Of a stretch of 64,000 nt of DNA, positions 61,126 through 64,000 are shown one piece after another. The notes beneath the pieces are model-generated. The model searched no databases, was not told the DNA's origin, and saw only the letters and a program-made list of their open reading frames with translations. The translations under genes and the position numbers were made by a program. Every line of letters begins with the position of its first letter. Within the stretch, counting starts at the first letter, position 1. Source of the stretch: an uncultured Bacteroidales bacterium (GTDB taxonomy: Bacteria > Bacteroidota > Bacteroidia > Bacteroidales > Muribaculaceae); NCBI GenBank assembly GCA_902792895.1, contig CADBBK010000008.1, positions 21,785-85,784 on the forward strand. The letters run 5' to 3'.

Positions 61126-62133
61126 TTATTTGGAATTGATTTTTTGGGCAAACGGGGCGTTGCTCCACACGACGAGGGCACCGGTGACGGTGTCGGCGGC
61201 GATGGTCATTACCCCGAGGTCGCTGCGGCGCTCCATCATGGCGCGTGTGGTGCTGTCGCCCATCACCATGCAGGCGGTGGCCCATGCGTCGGCGCTCATG
61301 CAGTCGCCGGCGATGACGGTCACACTCAGCAGCGTGCCGGCACGGCTGTCGCCCGTGTGCGGGTCAATGATGTGCGACACTTTGTTCCCGCCCTCCATGC
61401 GCCACTTGCGGTAGTTGCCGCTGGTGGCCACGGCACCGCTGTCCAGGGCGAGCGTCATTGCGCTCTCGTGGCTCACGCCGTCCTGCTCATCGGTGGGCAT
61501 GTCGACCGATACCTGCCAGGCCGTGCCGCGCTTGTTGACACCGCTGGCCATCACCTCACCGCCGATTTCGACGAGCCAGTTGCGTGCACCGTTGCGTTCC
61601 AGCATGCGGCCTATTTCGTCACAGGCCATCCCCTTGGCGATGGAGCTGAAGTCAAGCATCACGCGCGGGTCCTGCTTGCTCAGCGAGTCGCCGTGCAGCG
61701 CGACCTTGTCCAGGCCCACAAACGCCAGGATGCTGTCGAGTTGTGCGCGCGTGGGCATCTGGCCGCTCTTGTAGCCGAAACCCCATGCGTTGACCAGCGG
61801 CATCACCGTCGGGTCATAGGCTCCGCCGCTCTCGCGGTGAATCTGCACCGATGCCTCCAGCAGACGCTTGATGTATGCATCGACCAGACGTGTCTTGTTC
61901 TCGTTGAGGGCGGTAATGAGCGAGGCCTTGTTATAGGGCGATACGCTGATGTCGATGTTGCCCAGGATGAGCTGGATGCTGTCGCTCAGGTCCTGGGAGG
62001 CCTCGTAGGTGATGTGGTATTCGGTGGTCCACACCACACCCTCGCTGGTGTAGAAACGCTTGCGGTCCCGCGAGCAGTACAGCATCGCGATGGCCACTGC
62101 GAGTGCCACGATGATCGCTACGTATCGTCTCAT
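61126..62133 (-). CDS. apbE: FAD:protein FMN transferase (ApbE family)
   Basis: Attaches FMN covalently to threonines of proteins such as NqrC and RnfG. 335 residues; N-terminal membrane or lipoprotein signal (possible lipobox AMLYC at Cys20), VDAYIKRLLEASVQIHRESGG, the flavin-binding MLDFSSIAKGMACDEIG, SGNYRKW, HIIDPHTGDSR and DAWATACMVMG. Exported, as expected. The partner flavoprotein is not in this window. Converges with the glpR gene. Confidence 0.93.
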   Translation of the reverse strand: MRRYVAIIVALAVAIAMLYCSRDRKRFYTSEGVVWTTEYHITYEASQDLSDSIQLILGNIDISVSPYNKASLITALNENKTRLVDAYIKRLLEASVQIHRESGGAYDPTVMPLVNAWGFGYKSGQMPTRAQLDSILAFVGLDKVALHGDSLSKQDPRVMLDFSSIAKGMACDEIGRMLERNGARNWLVEIGGEVMASGVNKRGTAWQVSVDMPTDEQDGVSHESAMTLALDSGAVATSGNYRKWRMEGGNKVSHIIDPHTGDSRAGTLLSVTVIAGDCMSADAWATACMVMGDSTTRAMMERRSDLGVMTIAADTVTGALVVWSNAPFAQKINSK

Positions 62134-62144
62134 GATCAGTTTTT

Positions 62145-62241
62145 ATTTAGTTTTAAGTTTTTAGTTTTTAGTTGTAAGTATGATTACTTACGCCAGGCGA
62201 TACAAATCTTACTTAAAACTTAAAACTTACGACTCGACTTA
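62145..62241. repeat. Period-7 TTAG/TAAG tracts in both orientations between barrel gene and apbE
   Basis: Plus-strand units TTAGTTT, TAAGTTT, TTAGTTT, TTAGTTG, TAAGTAT (about 62147-62182), then a reversed set AACTTAA, AACTTAC near 62213-62231. Read in the transcription direction the reversed set starts at the TAA stop of the barrel gene (62241-62239). Confidence 0.75.
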
Positions 62242-62862
62242 CTTTAAAAACCACGTCACGTTGAAGTACCACGTGCGGTTCTTGGCCACGTTCTCGTCGA
62301 GCAGCTTGGTGTGGAACGACTGGCCAACCGAGAAGTTGTAGCCGGCTTTGAGCTGCACGCGCTGCCTGATTTCGCAGCCCAGTCCCATGTCCAGATACAC
62401 GTTCACGGGAGGGTAGCTGTTGAGGTTGCGGTGGGTGCTGTAGGGGAGGAACGAGAACATCGGGCCGAAATACACGAGCGGCATCAGGTTTTCCTCGAAG
62501 CCATTCAGACGGCGGTACTTGAACTTGAGGTGCAGCGGCACGTCGATGTAGTGCATGGCCACGGTCTCGTTCTCGGCGCCCAGCGATGCCCATGCCTCAC
62601 GGCCACCATAGTTCACCTTGCCCTGCCTGAGTGAGTACAGCAGCGCGCCCTCGACACCGAAGCCGATGCCGCTGAAGTTCATCTCCCCGGTGAGGCCCAC
62701 CTGGGGACCCCACATGGTCTTGGTCTGCAGGATATCGCTCTGCTTGAAGTGTACGTTGTTGATATTGGCGCCAGCGGTGATGCCCCAGCGCGAGGTGGTC
62801 TGTGCCAGCGCGTTGCTGGCGGTGAGCAGCAGGGCTGCCAGGAGTAGGGTTGTCTTCTTCAT
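62239..62862 (-). CDS. Small outer-membrane beta-barrel protein, copy 1
   Basis: 207 residues. Signal peptide (1-20, ending NALAQ) and about eight predicted beta-strands, as in PF13568-type barrels common in Bacteroidetes: RWGITAGANINNVHF, PQVGLTGEMNFSGIGFGVEG, YIDVPLHLKFKYR, YFGPMFSF, and a closing TWYFNVTWFLK. Function of the family is unknown. Follows its paralogue by 34 bases on the same strand, then apbE. Confidence 0.82.
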   Translation of the reverse strand: MKKTTLLLAALLLTASNALAQTTSRWGITAGANINNVHFKQSDILQTKTMWGPQVGLTGEMNFSGIGFGVEGALLYSLRQGKVNYGGREAWASLGAENETVAMHYIDVPLHLKFKYRRLNGFEENLMPLVYFGPMFSFLPYSTHRNLNSYPPVNVYLDMGLGCEIRQRVQLKAGYNFSVGQSFHTKLLDENVAKNRTWYFNVTWFLK

Positions 62863-62896
62863 TGATATGTTGTTGGTTGATTGGTTGCTGATAGGG

Positions 62897-63484
62897 TTAG
62901 AACAGGTAGGCGGCGCTGATGGTCCAGCAGCGGTCTTTGCCCGATACCTGCTTGCCTGTGTACTCGCTGTTGATGTAGCTCATGGCCTTGGAGATGCCGA
63001 TGCTGTAGCTGGCGGTCAGGCGCAAATGGTTGAACAGGTCGACACCGCCACCCACGTCCCACGACAGGAACGTCCTGGAGTTCTTGTAGTTTTTCGGGGC
63101 GTTCTCGCTGAACAGAATCGAGAAACTGGGTCCGGTGAACGCGATGGGGGCGAACACGTGCGACATGCCGGGGATGGTCAGTCGGTAGCGTGCGTACACG
63201 GGGATGTCGATATAGTGACGCTTGTACACCAGCTCGTTGTCGGTCAAGCGGTTCTTGCGATGGGTGTACATGGCCGAAGCCTCAAAGCCGAGCCCGATGA
63301 CGGGGATGTTCAGGTCCAGTACCAGGCCACCGCAGTAGCCGGCGCGATTGTCGCTGGAGACGAGTTCGCGGTCAAAACTCAGCTTTCCCACACTGATGCC
63401 GCCGCGGATGCCGATGCGGGCCTGAGCCGACACACACAGCGCAATCGTAGCCATAAGAATGCTGACGATGATCTTTTTATTCAT
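62897..63484 (-). CDS. Small outer-membrane beta-barrel protein, copy 2
   Basis: 195 residues from ATG 63484, which opens a good signal peptide (MNKKIIVSILMATIALCVSA). Same strand pattern as copy 1: ARIGIRGGISVGKLSF, CGGLVLDLNIPVIGLGFEAS, YIDIPVYARYRL, AFTGPSFSILF, ending CWTISAAYLF. The two are diverged paralogues, each about 8 strands. A TAGTTTTG on the minus strand at 63518-63525 could be its -7 box. Confidence 0.82.
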   Translation of the reverse strand: MNKKIIVSILMATIALCVSAQARIGIRGGISVGKLSFDRELVSSDNRAGYCGGLVLDLNIPVIGLGFEASAMYTHRKNRLTDNELVYKRHYIDIPVYARYRLTIPGMSHVFAPIAFTGPSFSILFSENAPKNYKNSRTFLSWDVGGGVDLFNHLRLTASYSIGISKAMSYINSEYTGKQVSGKDRCWTISAAYLF

Positions 63485-63607
63485 AGTCTTAAAATCGTTT
63501 TTTGTCGTTTCAAACCCCAAAACTACACATTATTTTCCAAACTGCACCCAGTTTTAAGGGTTTTTGTGATTTTCACCCCCGTTTATCCGTTTATCCGCCC
63601 CCTCTTG

Positions 63608-63897
63608 TATTGGAAGACAAGAAAGACAAGAAGTATTTTAGGCTTTAGGCTTTAGCTATTAGCTTTTAGCGGCCATCGCCACGCTCGGCGAAGCCAATTC
63701 CAAGAAAAACCTTAGCGTCTTAGCGTCTTGGCGTCTTAGCCCGAGGCAGGAGGGCGGATGCAAAAATAATTATTGTCTTTTTTTGTCTTTCTTGTCTTCA
63801 AATACAAAAAAACTTAGCGTCTTGGCGACTTAGCGTGAGGCAAAAGGGCGGATGCAAAAAAAATTATTGTCTTTTTTGTCTTTCTTGTCTTCAAATC
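63608..63897. repeat. Repeat-dense intergenic block
   Basis: Inverted GAAGACAAGAAAGACAAGAAG (63613-63633), a heptad tract TTAGGCT, TTAGGCT, TTAGCTA, TTAGCTT, TTAGCGG (63638-63672), and two head-to-tail copies of CTTAGCGTC...GGCGGATGC plus the TTGTCTTTCTTGTCTTC tail (63711-63800 and 63813-63892). No gene in 63526-63930. Confidence 0.85.
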
Positions 63898-63930
63898 CAA
63901 AATGTATCGTCCTGAAATAGTTTGACAAAA

Positions 63931-64000
63931 ATGTCAGATAAAATCAGGACTAAAATGAGAACAGTAAAACGAAGAACGGATTATGAGATTTTGGAGATAC
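63931..64000 (+). CDS. Start of an ORF cut by the window edge
   Basis: Open from ATG 63931 (or 63955) to the edge; the visible residues are basic (TKMRTVKRRTDYEILEI). The first codons lie inside a nested inverted repeat, GTCCTGA (63909-63915) with TCAGGAC (63944-63950) around TGACA/TGTCA. The basic start and border-like repeat would suit a transposase gene, but only 23 residues are visible and no family is recognised. Confidence 0.3.
   Translation, partial: MSDKIRTKMRTVKRRTDYEILEI

Overview
The window reads as a chromosomal segment of a gut-type Bacteroidales bacterium (Bacteroidetes; Muribaculaceae- or Prevotella-like by overall style, but the sequence alone does not fix the genus). The evidence is: promoters of the Bacteroidetes type (TAnnTTTG at -7, TTTG/TTG about 19-21 bp upstream) before many genes; lipoproteins and outer-membrane barrels typical of the phylum (a lipidated Omp85/TamL protein, OprP-like porin, small PF13568-like barrels); streptopain-like C10 peptidases ending in dockerin-like EF-hand repeats; and a yrdC-clc-fmt neighbourhood. 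No rRNA, tRNA, CRISPR array or complete insertion sequence was found.

Region 1 (127-14465, + strand) is the right-hand part of a surface-polysaccharide locus. It starts with a sugar aminotransferase (DegT family), an AT-rich GT61-type glycosyltransferase, then a translationally coupled ATP-grasp / PLP enzyme / NeuD-type acyltransferase set. The core is an acyl-building cassette: three short-chain dehydrogenase-like proteins (one lacking the catalytic Tyr and the cofactor motif), two complete ketoacyl-ACP synthase III homologues, a stand-alone adenylation enzyme, two acyl carrier proteins, a GNAT acyltransferase flanked by two near-identical palindromes, and a metallo-beta-lactamase-fold hydrolase. 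A GT2 glycosyltransferase closes the locus. The simplest reading is that the cassette activates, extends and reduces a small acid on ACP and transfers it to an amino sugar. The exact product cannot be read from sequence.

Region 2 (14577-31996) holds a secreted dockerin protein, then mostly housekeeping and envelope genes: DUF5106-like protein, DoxX, mnmA, an alkaline-phosphatase-fold phosphoethanolamine-transferase-like membrane protein, a bifunctional-nuclease-domain protein, a nucleoside transporter, rsmE, kdsA, a TPR protein, tamL, an ABC transporter pair and a CDF metal exporter.

Region 3 (32018-42077) is a tandem array of three large secreted C10 cysteine peptidases, each with its own promoter and its own two-hairpin 3' end. 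The first two share an almost identical, indel-free kilobase at their 3' ends.

Region 4 (42103-50885, - strand) is fmt, a PAP2 phosphatase/barrel fusion, a CBS-containing ClC protein, an initiating sugar-phosphate transferase, yrdC and glnS.

Region 5 (51141-61079) is a complete glycerol-phosphate catabolic operon (glpA-glpB-glpC-glpT-glpQ-porin, - strand) with a divergent DeoR-family regulator and a candidate operator between them. The window ends with apbE, two small barrels and a repeat-rich gene desert at whose edge a short ORF begins.

Several intergenic repeat families recur through the window: GAGACGCAA palindromes, a GGCGGATGC / TTGTCTTTCTTGTCTT element, and period-7 tracts that in four places begin at the stop codon of the upstream gene and put stop codons in all three frames.
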